Shown: positions 16,555 through 26,351, counted from the stretch's first letter. The stretch: DNA of 32,672 bases from Comamonas sp. (GCA_015478895.1 JADMKK010000018.1:1-32672), one strand, 5' to 3'. The notes: generated by a model not told the origin, from the letters alone. Numbers and translations: made by a program.

Positions 16555-17733
16555 ATGACTGATAACGCAACGCCCGCAAGTGGCAACCCCGTGGCGCGCC
16601 AACAGCGCCGCAACAAAATGCTGCTGGGTCTGGTTGGTGTGGTGGTGATCGCAGGGATTGCGGGCACGGTTTACTACCAGCTGCATGCTTCCAACTTTGT
16701 CTCTACCGACAACGCCTATGCCGCCGTTGAAGTGGCACAGGTCACGCCCTCGGTGGGCGGCACCGTGCTGGAAGTGCTGGTCAGCGACACACAAAGCGTG
16801 AAAAAGGGCGATGTGCTGGTGCGCATTGACCCCACGGATGCCCAGCTGGCGCTGGCTCAAGCCGAGGCCGAGCTGGCGCGAGCCACCCGCCGCGTCAAGG
16901 GCTATGTGGCCAACGATGGCGGCCTGCAGGCGCAAATTGCCGCCCGCGAGGCGGACGAAAAGCGCGCTGCTGCGCAGTTGGCCTCGGCCCAGGCCGACTT
17001 GGCCCGCGCCACCGTTGATCTGCAGCGCCGTGAAGCGCTGTCCAAGAGCGGCTCGGTCTCGGGCGATGAGCTGACACACGCGCAAAACGCCTTCGCGGCG
17101 GCCAAGGCGCAGCTGGCCTCGGCCCAGGCTGCGCAGGCGCAGGCACAGGCGAACCGTCAGGCGGCCATTGGCGCCAAGCAGGTCAACGCCACCTTGATTG
17201 AGGGCACGACCTCGGACACCAATCCCGAAGTCATGCTGGCCAAAGCCCGTGCTGACCAAGCGCGCATTGATCTGGAGCGCACCACCGTGCGCGCGCCGCT
17301 CGATGGCGTGGTCGCCAAGCGCAGCGTGCAACTGGGCCAGCGTGTGCAGGCCGGCGCGCCCTTGATGTCGGTGGTGCCGGTGCAGAACATGTATGTGGAT
17401 GCCAACTTCAAGGAAGTGCAGCTGGACAAGGTACGCATTGGTCAGACGGCTGAGCTGTACTCCGACCTGTACGGCAAGAAGGTGACCTATACCGGCACGG
17501 TGGTGGGCTTTAGCGGTGGTTCGGGTGCAGCCTTTGCTGCGCTGCCCGCGCAAAACGCCACGGGCAACTGGATCAAGGTGGTGCAGCGCCTGCCGGTGCG
17601 TGTGCAGCTCAACCCGCAAGAGTTGGCGGCGCATCCGCTGCGCGTGGGCCTGTCGATGAACGTGATCATCGACACCCGCACGGGCGACGCCAACGCCGTC
17701 GGCATGAGCAGCCCTGTTGCCGCTGCGCAGTGA
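16555..17733 (+). CDS. emrA: EmrA-type membrane-fusion protein
   Basis: The periplasmic adaptor that links the inner-membrane transporter with the outer-membrane channel. The 392-residue protein has one N-terminal membrane anchor (residues about 22-42), the STDNAYA lipoyl-type start, the biotinyl/lipoyl half-motifs SVGGTVLEVLVSDTQSVKKGD and VRAPLDGVVAKRSVQLGQRV, and between them a long Ala/Gln-rich alpha-hairpin that would dock to the channel. EmrA-like adaptors pair with MFS pumps, as here, where emrB follows after 7 nt. Confidence 0.93.
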   Translation: MTDNATPASGNPVARQQRRNKMLLGLVGVVVIAGIAGTVYYQLHASNFVSTDNAYAAVEVAQVTPSVGGTVLEVLVSDTQSVKKGDVLVRIDPTDAQLALAQAEAELARATRRVKGYVANDGGLQAQIAAREADEKRAAAQLASAQADLARATVDLQRREALSKSGSVSGDELTHAQNAFAAAKAQLASAQAAQAQAQANRQAAIGAKQVNATLIEGTTSDTNPEVMLAKARADQARIDLERTTVRAPLDGVVAKRSVQLGQRVQAGAPLMSVVPVQNMYVDANFKEVQLDKVRIGQTAELYSDLYGKKVTYTGTVVGFSGGSGAAFAALPAQNATGNWIKVVQRLPVRVQLNPQELAAHPLRVGLSMNVIIDTRTGDANAVGMSSPVAAAQ

Positions 17734-17740
17734 GTCATCC

Positions 17741-19291
17741 ATGGGAGCTACCAACTCTGGACCGCTGACCATCGGCGGTAAGCCGCTGACAGGCGGCATG
17801 CTGTGGCTGGCGGCCATCGTACTGGCGGCGGCCAACTTTGTGGCCGTGCTGGACATGACGATTGCCAACGTCTCCGTGCCCAGCATTGCCGGCAATCTGG
17901 GCGCCACCACCAGCCAAGGCACCTGGGTGATTACCAGCTACGCCGTGGCCGAGGCGATTACCGTGCCCTTGACCGGCTGGCTGGCTGCGCGCTTTGGCGC
18001 GGTGCGCGTGTTTGCCACGGCCATGGGGCTGTTTGGCGTGGCTTCGCTGCTGTGCGGGCTGGCCAATTCGCTGGGCTTTCTGGTGTTTGCGCGCATCTTG
18101 CAAGGCTTTGCCGGTGGGCCGCTGATGCCTTTGTCGCAAACGCTGCTGCTGCGCATTTTTCCGCCGCACATGGCACCTGCAGCCATTGGCCTGTGGTCCA
18201 TGACCACGCTGATTGCGCCGGTGCTCGGGCCCATCGTCGGGGGCTATATCTGTGACCAGTACAGCTGGCACTGGATCTTCTTGATCAACATCCCCGTGGC
18301 GCTGGGCTGCGCTTTTGCTGCGTGGAAGCTGCTCAAGCGCTATGAGCTGCCGCTGCTCAAGAACCCCATCGACAAGATCGGCCTGCTGATCCTGTTCATC
18401 TGGGTGGGCGCGCTGCAACTGATGCTCGACGAAGGTAAGCAGCTGGACTGGTTTGCCTCGCCGCTGATCGTGTGCCTGGCCGTAGTAGCCGTGGTGGGCT
18501 TTGTGGCCTTTCTGATCTGGGAGCTGCACGAAGAGCACCCGATTGTGGATCTGCGGGTGTTTCGCCATCGGGGCTTCACCATGAGTGTGCTGACCATCAG
18601 CCTGACGTTTGCGGCGTTCTTTGCCGCCAATGTGCTCACGCCGCTGTGGCTGCAAAGCTTTATGGGCTACACCGCCACTGAGTCGGGCTTGACCACCGCG
18701 TGGACGGGCTTGTTTGCGCTGATGGTGGCGCCGATGGCGGCAGGCTGGTCAGCCAAGATGGACCCGCGCAAGCTCATTTTTATGGGCGTGATCTGGCTGG
18801 GCATGGTGACCTTCTGGCGCACGTTCTCCACCACCGACATGGGCTACTGGAGTATTGCCGTGCCGCTGATGTTCATGGGCTGGGGTTTGCCGTTTTTCTT
18901 CATTCCGACCACCGGCCTGGCATTGGCCAGCGTGGAGCCCCGAGAGATGGACAACGCTGCCGGGCTGATGAACTTCTTGCGCACGCTCTCAGGCGCGGCA
19001 GCAGTCTCTTTGGTCAATACCGGATGGGAAAACGCCACTACACGCAACCACGCCGAGCTGGTGGGGCTGACGGATCGCACCGGCGAAGTGCTGCACGGCT
19101 TGGAAGCCTCCGGCATGGCGCCCGAAGCGGCGCTGCGCGCGCTGGATGGCATCGTCACCGGTCAAAGCGTGATGCTGGCCACCAACCAGGTGATGCTGGT
19201 GATTGCCGTGTGCTTTGTGTTTGCCGCCTGCGTGATCTGGCTAGCGCCCAAGCCCAGCCGTGTGGTGGCGCCGGGCGAGGGCGGGCACTGA
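17741..19291 (+). CDS. emrB: EmrB-type MFS multidrug transporter (DHA2, 14 TM)
   Basis: An inner-membrane proton-driven drug exporter of 516 residues. The family marks are FVAVLDMTIANVSVPSIAG in the first helix, GWLAARFGAVRVF (motif A), and APVLGPIVGGYI (motif C, the antiporter signature); hydrophobicity suggests about 14 helices. ATG 17741 lies 7 nt after the emrA stop; an upstream TTG inside emrA is unlikely to be the start. With the NodT-type channel and EmrA-type adaptor it forms a complete tripartite pump. A terminator follows. Confidence 0.93.
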   Translation: MGATNSGPLTIGGKPLTGGMLWLAAIVLAAANFVAVLDMTIANVSVPSIAGNLGATTSQGTWVITSYAVAEAITVPLTGWLAARFGAVRVFATAMGLFGVASLLCGLANSLGFLVFARILQGFAGGPLMPLSQTLLLRIFPPHMAPAAIGLWSMTTLIAPVLGPIVGGYICDQYSWHWIFLINIPVALGCAFAAWKLLKRYELPLLKNPIDKIGLLILFIWVGALQLMLDEGKQLDWFASPLIVCLAVVAVVGFVAFLIWELHEEHPIVDLRVFRHRGFTMSVLTISLTFAAFFAANVLTPLWLQSFMGYTATESGLTTAWTGLFALMVAPMAAGWSAKMDPRKLIFMGVIWLGMVTFWRTFSTTDMGYWSIAVPLMFMGWGLPFFFIPTTGLALASVEPREMDNAAGLMNFLRTLSGAAAVSLVNTGWENATTRNHAELVGLTDRTGEVLHGLEASGMAPEAALRALDGIVTGQSVMLATNQVMLVIAVCFVFAACVIWLAPKPSRVVAPGEGGH

Positions 19292-19322
19292 TCACGTAAC
19301 GCTGCCATTGGTGCCATGAACG

Positions 19323-19349
19323 ACAAAGCCCGCATTGCGCGGGCTTTGT
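19323..19349. terminator. Terminator after emrB
   Basis: A perfect 11-bp stem (19323-19333 with 19339-19349, loop ATTGC) followed by TTT. It abuts the palindrome at 19350-19440. Confidence 0.88.
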
Positions 19350-19440
19350 TTTTGATAGCTGCTTGCCGTGGTATTTCAAAGCTTTCGGATAGTTATCTAT
19401 CGGAAATCTAGAAATTTCAAAGGCAAGCTGCTATTTTTTT
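19350..19440. repeat. Long imperfect palindrome between emrB and nrdF
   Basis: The arms GATAGCTGCTTGCC... and ...GGCAAGCTGCTATTTTTTT pair imperfectly over about 40 nt around the inner stem GGATAG/CTATCG. It ends in a run of T, and lies between convergent genes directly next to the emrB terminator, so it may also terminate transcription of nrdHIEF. Confidence 0.75.
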
Positions 19441-19443
19441 AGA

Positions 19444-20412
<969 letters not shown>

Positions 20413-20448
20413 TCAATCAGACGAGTGCGTGGGCGGTGCAGGCGTGCT

Positions 20449-22602
20449 TTACAGCGTGCACGACACACAGGTCGCGGTGACTTCCGTGCCTTCCAGCGCA
20501 AGCTGGCGCAGGCGGATGTAGTAAATGGTCTTGATGCCCTTGGTCCAGGCATAGATCTGCGCGCGGTTGATGTCGCGCGTGGTGGCGGTGTCGGGGAAGA
20601 ACAGCGTCAGCGACAGGCCCTGGTCCACGTGTTCGGTGGCAGCGGCATACACATCGATGATGGCGTTGGGGCCGATCTCGTAGGCATCGCGGTAGTACTC
20701 GACGTTGTCGTTGTTCAGGAATGGCGCCGGGTAGTAGACGCGGCCAATCTTGCCCTCTTTGCGGATCTCGATGCGCGAGGCAATCGGGTGGATCGACGAG
20801 GTGGAGTTGTTGATGTAGCTGATCGAGCCGGTGGGCGGAATGGCCTGCAGGTTGCGGTTGTACAGGCCGTGCGCCATCACGTCTTGTTTGAGCTGTTCCC
20901 ATTCAGCGCGCGTAGGCAGCTGCATGCCGTTCTTGTCGAACAGGGCTTGCACGGTGGCCGAGGTGGGCAGCCAGTCGCGGTTGACATACTTGTCAAAGTA
21001 CTCGCCCGTGGCGTACTTGGACTGGCTGAAACCCACGAACTGCTGCTTTTTCTCCTGCGCAATCAGGCACGAGGCGCGCAGGCAGTGGTAGGCCACGGCA
21101 GCAAAGTAGACGCTGGTGAACTCTACCGCCTCGGGGCTGTCGTAGTGCACGCGCTCACGCGCCAGGTAGCCGTGCAGGTTCATCTGCCCCAGTCCAATGG
21201 CGTGGCTGTCGTCATTGCCCTGGCGCACGGATGGCACGGAGTTCACCGCGCTCATCTCGGAGACCGCCGTCAGCGCGCGGATGGCGGTTTCCACCGCGTT
21301 GCCCAACAAGCCGCTGTCCATCACGGTGGCGATGTTCAGCGAGCCCAGGTTGCAGGAGATGTCGTTGCCAATGGTCTCGTAGTTCAGATCTTCGCCCAGC
21401 ACCGAAGGGGTGTTGACCTGCAAGATCTCCGAGCACAGGTTGGACATGTTGATGCGCCCGGCAATCGGGTTGGCGCGGTTGGCCGTGTCCTCAAACAGGA
21501 TGTAGGGGTAGCCGGATTCGAACTGAATTTCCGCAATCGTCTGGAAGAACTCGCGCGCCTTGATCTTGGTCTTTTTGATGCGCGGGTCGTCCACCATGGC
21601 CTTGTAGTGCTCGGTCACGGAGATATCGGCAAACGGCTTGCCATAGACGCGCTCGACGTCGTACGGCGAGAACAGGTACATGTCCTCGTTCTTCTTGGCC
21701 AGCTCGAACGTCACGTCCGGAATCACCACGCCCAGCGACAACGTCTTGATGCGGATCTTCTCGTCGGCGTTTTCGCGCTTGGTGTCCAAGAATCGCATGA
21801 TGTCCGGGTGGTGCGCGTTCAGGTACACGGCACCTGCGCCCTGGCGTGCGCCCAGCTGGTTGGCGTAGGAGAAACCATCTTCCAGCAACTTCATCACCGG
21901 GATCACGCCCGAGGACTGGTTCTGGATGCCCTTGATGGGCGCGCCTTGCTCGCGCAGATTGCTCAGCAGCAGGGCCACGCCGCCGCCGCGCTTGGACAGT
22001 TGCAGGGCCGAGTTGATGCCGCGGCCAATGCTTTCCATGTTGTCTTCCAGGCGCAGCAAGAAGCACGAGACCAGCTCGCCGCGCTGGCTCTTGCCGGCGT
22101 TCAGGAACGTGGGGGTAGCGGGCTGGAAACGCCCAGCAATGATCTCGCCCATCAGCTTCATGGCCAGCGCCTCATCACCGCGTGCCAGCGCCAGCGAAGT
22201 CATCACCACGCGGTCTTCAAAACGCTCCAGGAAACGCTTGCCGTCACGCGTTTTGAGGGTGTAGGCGGTGTAGTACTTGTAAGCACCCAAAAAGGTGGGG
22301 AAGCGGAACTTCTTCGCGTACGCGGCCTTGAAGATGCTGTCAATGAACGCCGGTGTGTAGGCATCGAGCACAGCGCCTTCGTAGTAGTTTTCGCTGCGCA
22401 GGTAATCGAGCTTTTCTTCCAGCGAGTGAAAGAACACGGTGTTCTGGTTCACATGCTGCAAAAAGTACTGGCGTGCGGCCATGCGGTCGGCCTCAAACTG
22501 CACCTTGCCTTGGGCATCGGGCAGGTTGAGCATGGCATTGAGCGCGTGGAAATCCAGTTGGGAATGGGTAGGCAGTGTCATAGCAAAGGCGGTCACGGTC
22601 AT
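20449..22602 (-). CDS. nrdE: Class Ib ribonucleotide reductase large subunit NrdE
   Basis: The catalytic subunit reduces ribonucleoside diphosphates to deoxy forms. The 717-residue protein has the redox cysteine pair C180 (SCFLL) and C417 (SCNLGSLN), the finger-loop N388-C390-E392 (SNLCSEI) with the thiyl-radical Cys, and the C-terminal shuttle cysteines C712 and C715 (CVSC) that receive electrons from NrdH. It lacks the N-terminal ATP cone of class Ia enzymes, as is usual for class Ib. Its start overlaps the nrdI stop in an ATGA, which suggests translational coupling. Confidence 0.97.
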   Translation of the reverse strand: MTVTAFAMTLPTHSQLDFHALNAMLNLPDAQGKVQFEADRMAARQYFLQHVNQNTVFFHSLEEKLDYLRSENYYEGAVLDAYTPAFIDSIFKAAYAKKFRFPTFLGAYKYYTAYTLKTRDGKRFLERFEDRVVMTSLALARGDEALAMKLMGEIIAGRFQPATPTFLNAGKSQRGELVSCFLLRLEDNMESIGRGINSALQLSKRGGGVALLLSNLREQGAPIKGIQNQSSGVIPVMKLLEDGFSYANQLGARQGAGAVYLNAHHPDIMRFLDTKRENADEKIRIKTLSLGVVIPDVTFELAKKNEDMYLFSPYDVERVYGKPFADISVTEHYKAMVDDPRIKKTKIKAREFFQTIAEIQFESGYPYILFEDTANRANPIAGRINMSNLCSEILQVNTPSVLGEDLNYETIGNDISCNLGSLNIATVMDSGLLGNAVETAIRALTAVSEMSAVNSVPSVRQGNDDSHAIGLGQMNLHGYLARERVHYDSPEAVEFTSVYFAAVAYHCLRASCLIAQEKKQQFVGFSQSKYATGEYFDKYVNRDWLPTSATVQALFDKNGMQLPTRAEWEQLKQDVMAHGLYNRNLQAIPPTGSISYINNSTSSIHPIASRIEIRKEGKIGRVYYPAPFLNNDNVEYYRDAYEIGPNAIIDVYAAATEHVDQGLSLTLFFPDTATTRDINRAQIYAWTKGIKTIYYIRLRQLALEGTEVTATCVSCTL

Positions 22603-23021
22603 GCCGTCACCTGCCGATTTAAAAGGGTGGAGGAAAGGGTCTGGTCAATCGCTTGCAGGCGCGCCCAGTCGCTGGAGACGCCGGCCATTTCCACGCGGTG
22701 CAGCAGCGGAACCTGGCATTTGCGGGCAATCACATCGCCGGCCTGGGCAAAGCCAGTGCCAAAGTTGCGGTCACCGCAGGCCACCACGGCGCGCAGCCAC
22801 TGGCGGCGCTCGGGGGCATTCAAAAAGCGGATGACGGCTTTGGGCACGGCGCCTTTGCCGCTACTGTCTCCAAACGACGGCGTGACCAGCACAAAAGGCT
22901 GGGTGATCTCCGGCATCGGCGCATCCACCTGGGTGGGGATGCGCAGCGCCCGCAGGCCTGCCTGCTGCATCAGCCGGGCGGTGTTGCCTGTTTTGGAGGA
23001 GTAGTAGACCCACGCGGTCAT
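22599..23021 (-). CDS. nrdI: NrdI, flavodoxin-like activator of class Ib reductase
   Basis: NrdI is an FMN protein that supplies superoxide to assemble the dimanganese-tyrosyl radical in NrdF. The 140-residue protein has the FMN phosphate loop [12 protein letters not shown] (6-17), [13 protein letters not shown] near the isoalloxazine site, and [16 protein letters not shown], which is characteristic of the family. It lies 8 nt after nrdH and overlaps nrdE by 4 nt. Confidence 0.95.
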   Translation of the reverse strand: MTAWVYYSSKTGNTARLMQQAGLRALRIPTQVDAPMPEITQPFVLVTPSFGDSSGKGAVPKAVIRFLNAPERRQWLRAVVACGDRNFGTGFAQAGDVIARKCQVPLLHRVEMAGVSSDWARLQAIDQTLSSTLLNRQVTA

Positions 23022-23029
23022 GGGGGCGC

Positions 23030-23257
23030 TCAGGCGTTGGCGGCAATGCTGGCCAAGCGCTCGGGGCGGAATCCGCTCCAGTGCTCTTCACCCACCTGTA
23101 CCACAGGCACTTGGCGGTAGCCCCAGGCCTGCAGCTGCTCGGCAGCCACAGCGTCCTTGGAGACATCGACCACTTCGTAGGAGACGCCTTGGCGGTCCAG
23201 TGTGCGCTGTGTCATTGCGCATTGAACGCATTGGGGTTTGGAGAAAATTTTGACCAT
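23030..23257 (-). CDS. nrdH: Glutaredoxin-like NrdH electron donor
   Basis: A 75-residue thioredoxin-fold protein that passes electrons to NrdE. It has MVKIFSKPQCVQC with the redox pair C10/C13, then the QVPVVQVGEEHWSGFRPERL segment holding the cis-Pro and the NrdH-type SGFRP tail. ATG 23257 was chosen because the family starts with MVKIFSKP; an upstream frame to 23317 would add a tail inside the regulatory leader. The ribosome-binding region (AGGT near 23261-23265) is weak and falls in a possible hairpin. It is the first gene of the operon and is preceded by a cobalamin riboswitch. Confidence 0.94.
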   Translation of the reverse strand: MVKIFSKPQCVQCAMTQRTLDRQGVSYEVVDVSKDAVAAEQLQAWGYRQVPVVQVGEEHWSGFRPERLASIAANA

Positions 23258-23261
23258 GAGA

Positions 23262-23413
23262 CCTGTAAAAAACATGCCGTACAGGACGCTGGGGCCTTGA
23301 AGGGATCGAGCATGCACAGCAATGGCAGACGCCCATGCGTTGCCGGTGCAGCATGTCGATCAATGACGGAAGTAAAAGCACTTGCAGCCACCCAGGCGAC
23401 CCCGCCTGTACGG
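23262..23413 (-). promoter_or_regulatory. Putative expression platform between riboswitch and nrdH
   Basis: On the minus strand CCGTACAGG (arm A, 23413-23405) can pair with CCTGTACGG (arm A', 23285-23277). A' can instead pair through CCTGTA with TACAGG (arm B, 23267-23262), which overlaps the nrdH ribosome-binding region. The two pairings exclude each other, and GGGG/CCCC extends A-A'. This is the layout expected of a translational on/off switch. The link to ligand binding is inference. Confidence 0.5.
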
Positions 23414-23435
23414 TAAAAGAACGTGTCAATGCTGG

Positions 23436-23630
23436 GCATCAACGGCGTAGTTGGCCGGTATCCAGACTGGTGGGTATGGGCATCACGCCTTCCCAAAGCA
23501 ATTGCTTCAGTGGCTGTGAGTGATGCTTTGCTGCAACTGTCGTTGCAGATCACCGCACCTACTGTTGCGGGGGCAGTTCAGCTTGGGGCCTGACGGCTCC
23601 TGCTGATTCCCGTTTAACGCTCGCGAAAGA
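23436..23630 (-). promoter_or_regulatory. Cobalamin (B12) riboswitch upstream of nrdHIEF
   Basis: On the minus strand the conserved blocks of the cobalamin riboswitch occur in the right order and spacing. They are ACGGGAATCAG (from 23613), AAGCTGAACTGCCCCCG then CAACAGTA (to 23560), GCCACTG (23514-23508), GGGAAGGC (23494-23487), and the B12 box CCAGTCTGGATACCGGCC (23470-23453). Between them are perfect hairpins CTGCAAC-GACA-GTTGCAG (23548-23531) and AAGCAATTGCTT. The aptamer lies about 180 nt before nrdH. By analogy to known B12 switches upstream of B12-independent isozymes, binding of adenosylcobalamin should lower expression of nrdHIEF. Confidence 0.9.
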
Positions 23631-23652
23631 CTTTTCTTGAGCGCACCAACAA

Positions 23653-23699
23653 GCTGGCAATTCTAGCGACTTGGGCGTTTTCAAGTTGGCCTAGATCAA
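23653..23699 (-). promoter_or_regulatory. Candidate nrdH promoter with FNR-like box
   Basis: On the minus strand a TAGAAT -10-like box (23665-23660) would give a start near 23653, about 25 nt before the riboswitch. The box TTGAT-CTAG-GCCAA (23699-23686) matches the FNR/Anr core at 8 of 10 positions and would be centred near -40, the place of class II activation. The -35 hexamer is poor. Both calls are tentative. Confidence 0.3.
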
Positions 23700-23817
23700 G
23701 CGTTCAGGGCATGGAAAACGCGTAAGCACGCGCCAGCAAAAGCTTTCATGGCGGTTTGGATAGCCCTCTGAAGGGCCGCAATCTTCTTGCTGGAAAAGGG
23801 GTATTGAATGGCAGGCT

Positions 23818-24048
23818 TTACAGGCTTGAAGGCTCCAGCACCAGATTGCCCGCATCCAGCGCGGGTGGGCGCAGTAAGTCAGCGTTGACACCCATTGTTT
23901 CGCTGGCGCGTTCGAGCGCCTGCCACAGCGGGGTGGGCATTTTCAGAATGTCTTGGGGACTGTCGGCGTGGGCAATCCAGGCGCTGATGTCGTGGTGCTG
24001 CTCGGCGGTCAGCAAGTCCAGGTGCAGCATTTCGTCGATGGTTTTCAT
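23818..24048 (-). CDS. Small hypothetical protein
   Basis: A 76-residue acidic protein of unknown function, predicted mainly helical and without signal peptide or membrane segment (MKTIDEMLHLDLLTAEQHHD... then LWQALERASETMGVNADLLRPP). A strong ribosome-binding site, GGGAGG, lies 7 nt before the ATG, which is the main reason to accept it. It lies upstream of the nrd leader on the same strand and downstream of the radical SAM gene. No link to either is evident. Confidence 0.6.
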   Translation of the reverse strand: MKTIDEMLHLDLLTAEQHHDISAWIAHADSPQDILKMPTPLWQALERASETMGVNADLLRPPALDAGNLVLEPSSL

Positions 24049-24127
24049 GGTGGGCCTCCCGGATGTTGTGATGGCAGCGGCGGTCGCTCTAGCGCTTCAA
24101 GCAAGATAGGTGCCGTGTAATTTATTG

Positions 24128-24217
24128 TTTTAGGAGCTACTCGCCCAAGTGCTTTAAAGGATTCAAGATGTTTTATATCTGAAGTCGAGGTTTCACTAGG
24201 GCAAGGAGCTATGAAAA
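24128..24217. repeat. Long imperfect palindrome next to radical SAM gene
   Basis: The left arm (TTTTAGGAGCTACTCGCCCAAGTG...) and right arm (...CACTAGGGCAAGGAGCTATGAAAA) pair imperfectly around the inner ATTCAAGAT/ATATCTGAA. Its ends GGAGCTAC and GGAGCTAT resemble those of the other palindromes. It lies just after the stop of the minus-strand radical SAM gene. Confidence 0.7.
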
Positions 24218-24227
24218 TATTCAAATC

Positions 24228-26153
24228 TCAGTGCTTGGCTGCCAGCGCCTTGGCAATCTTGTTGCGCGGCACGGTGGGCTTGGGCACCTTGAAGTCAAAC
24301 CAGTTGCGCACATCTTCTTCCACGCCAATGCCGTGCATGAAGTTGTAGATGGCTTTCTTCAGTGCCACGCCCAGCTGGTCGTGATCGACGCCCGTGGGGT
24401 CGATGAACGGAATGTCATTGCGCGCAAAGGTGGCCTTGGGCAACTCGGGCAGGATCACGCCGTAGTCCTGCGGGTTCTGGCCCACGGGCGAGTGCACGGT
24501 GCAGGCAAAGCGGTGGAAAAAGCCGCTCTGGATGCAGCCGTTTTCAAACAGCTGGCGCACGTATTCCAGCGCGTCCACCGTGTCCTGCACGGTCTGCGTG
24601 GGAAAGCCGTACATCAGGTAGGCGTGTACCAGAATGCCGGCATCGGTCAGCGCCTTGGTCACGCGGGCTACTTGCTCGACGCTCACGCCTTTTTTCATCA
24701 GATCGAGCAAGCGGTCAGAGGCCACTTCCAGCCCGCCCGAGACGGCAATGCAACCACTGTCGGCCATCAGCTCGGCAAGCTCCGGTGTAAACGTCTTTTC
24801 AAAGCGGATATTGCCCCACCAGCTGATCTCGGTGCCGCGCTCAATCAGCTCCAGCGACAGCGCCTTGAGCGCCTTGGGCGGTGCGGCTTCATCCACAAAG
24901 TGAAAGCCTGTCTGGCCGGTTTCGGCCACGATGGCATCGATGCGGTTGGCCAGCTCGGCAGCGCTGGCGCCTTCGTAGCGGCTGATGTAGTCCAGGCTCA
25001 CATCGCAGAAACTGCACTTTTTCCAGTAGCAGCCGTGCGCAATGGTCAGCTTGTTCCAGCGCCCGTCGCTCCACATGCGGTGCATGGGGTTGAGCATGTC
25101 CAGCAGCGACAGGTAGCTGTGCAGCGGCAGGCCATCCCACGTAGGCGTGCCCACTTCGGCAAAGGCAATGTCGGCTTCCATCATGTTGATGTACTTGACC
25201 TGGCCGCTGTCGGCATCGCGCACAAAGGTGCGCACCAGGCGCGACTGGCCGCGCTCGCCCTGGATGTGCTCCAGCAGCGCCAGCAAGGGGCGCTCGCCGG
25301 CGTCCAGCGTGACAAAGTCAAAGTAATCAAACACCCGCGGCTCGGCCAGCTCGCGCAGCTCGGTGTTCACAAAGCCGCCGCCCAGCACCATTTGGATGTG
25401 GGGGAACTCGGCCTTGATGGTTTGTGCAATCCGGAAGGCCGCATACACCGAACCGGGGAAAGGCGTAGACAGCAAGACGAGGGTCGGGCGGTGGCGCCAG
25501 ATGGCCTTGCGTGTCAGATCCACCAGGGCCTCATCCACCAGCGTAAGGGGCGCGGCCAGGGCGGCGGCCAGCGGCTCAAACGTGGGCTGGTTGCCCGAGA
25601 GTGACTCGGCGTAGCGCACAAACTCAAAGCGGGAATCGGCCGCATCGCGGATGACATCGGCCAAGTCGTTCAAATACAGCGTGGCGTAGTGCTTGGCACG
25701 GTCTTGCTGGCCCAGCGCGCCAAAGGCCCAGCCAATGGGGTCGCCCGAGCCATCGTCCATATAGTGCTCTAGCGCGTTAAAGCGCGGGCCTTCAGGCAGC
25801 CAAGCGCGGCTCACAATGCGGTGGCTCAGCGTGCTGTCTTTGCCTTGCAAAAAGGCAATCACGCGGTTGATGGAGCCCAGGTACAGCTCGCGCTGGCCCA
25901 TAAAGCTTTGTACGGCTGTGCTGAATGGGCGCTCTGGGTTTTCGTTGTACTGGGCTTGTACCAAGTCGGCAATTTGCGCCAAGCTGTCGCGCGACAGCAG
26001 TTTGAGCACCAGTGCCAGCGCCAAATCTTCTTGCACGGCATCGACTCCGCGGGAGCGCAAAAAGCCCGTCAGATAGGGTGCGGAAGGATAGGGCGTGTTG
26101 AGCTGCGTCATCGGAGGGATGAGCGACAGCACGCGGGTGGCAGTAGAGGTCAT
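24228..26153 (-). CDS. B12-binding-domain radical SAM protein
   Basis: A 641-residue protein. The N-terminal part has a cobalamin-binding-like Rossmann pattern (RVLSLIPPMTQLNTPYPSAP, then TLVLLSTPFPGSVYAAFRIAQTIK and VLGGGFVNTELREL). The central radical SAM domain has its cluster cysteines at C375, C380 and C383 in CYWKKCSFC, spaced CX4CX2C rather than the usual CX3CX2C. Later segments FHFVDEAAPP, GGLEVASDRLL and AYLMYGFPTQT fit the SAM-domain strands. A long helical stretch between the two parts is unusual. ATG 26153 was chosen over a TTG at 26192 because it starts just before the first Rossmann strand. The substrate is unknown. Confidence 0.85.
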   Translation of the reverse strand: MTSTATRVLSLIPPMTQLNTPYPSAPYLTGFLRSRGVDAVQEDLALALVLKLLSRDSLAQIADLVQAQYNENPERPFSTAVQSFMGQRELYLGSINRVIAFLQGKDSTLSHRIVSRAWLPEGPRFNALEHYMDDGSGDPIGWAFGALGQQDRAKHYATLYLNDLADVIRDAADSRFEFVRYAESLSGNQPTFEPLAAALAAPLTLVDEALVDLTRKAIWRHRPTLVLLSTPFPGSVYAAFRIAQTIKAEFPHIQMVLGGGFVNTELRELAEPRVFDYFDFVTLDAGERPLLALLEHIQGERGQSRLVRTFVRDADSGQVKYINMMEADIAFAEVGTPTWDGLPLHSYLSLLDMLNPMHRMWSDGRWNKLTIAHGCYWKKCSFCDVSLDYISRYEGASAAELANRIDAIVAETGQTGFHFVDEAAPPKALKALSLELIERGTEISWWGNIRFEKTFTPELAELMADSGCIAVSGGLEVASDRLLDLMKKGVSVEQVARVTKALTDAGILVHAYLMYGFPTQTVQDTVDALEYVRQLFENGCIQSGFFHRFACTVHSPVGQNPQDYGVILPELPKATFARNDIPFIDPTGVDHDQLGVALKKAIYNFMHGIGVEEDVRNWFDFKVPKPTVPRNKIAKALAAKH

Positions 26154-26351
26154 GGGGGAAGGGCAGGCCAGCAGGGCGACGGGACGCCGCAATACAAATA
26201 CGCGTTGGAGCGCTAAGCAAGCTGCATATTGTCGCCGCCTTGTGCTCTTTACGTGAATACAGTGACCAATCCCAAGGTGGTTACAGGTATGACACTTCTA
26301 GATTGAGCGCCAGGAAACACCGTATGCGTCGTACTAATGCTCAGATTTAAA

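Noticed and set aside
23258..23640. NrdR boxes upstream of nrdHIEF
   Set aside because: I looked for the AT-rich paired NrdR boxes (ACA-CwATATATwG-TGT type) and saw none; control seems to rest on the riboswitch and possibly the FNR-like site.
23691..23891. 66-codon minus-strand frame overlapping the small gene at 23818
   Set aside because: It overlaps a better frame with a strong RBS, is Cys/Trp-rich, and runs into the candidate promoter region.
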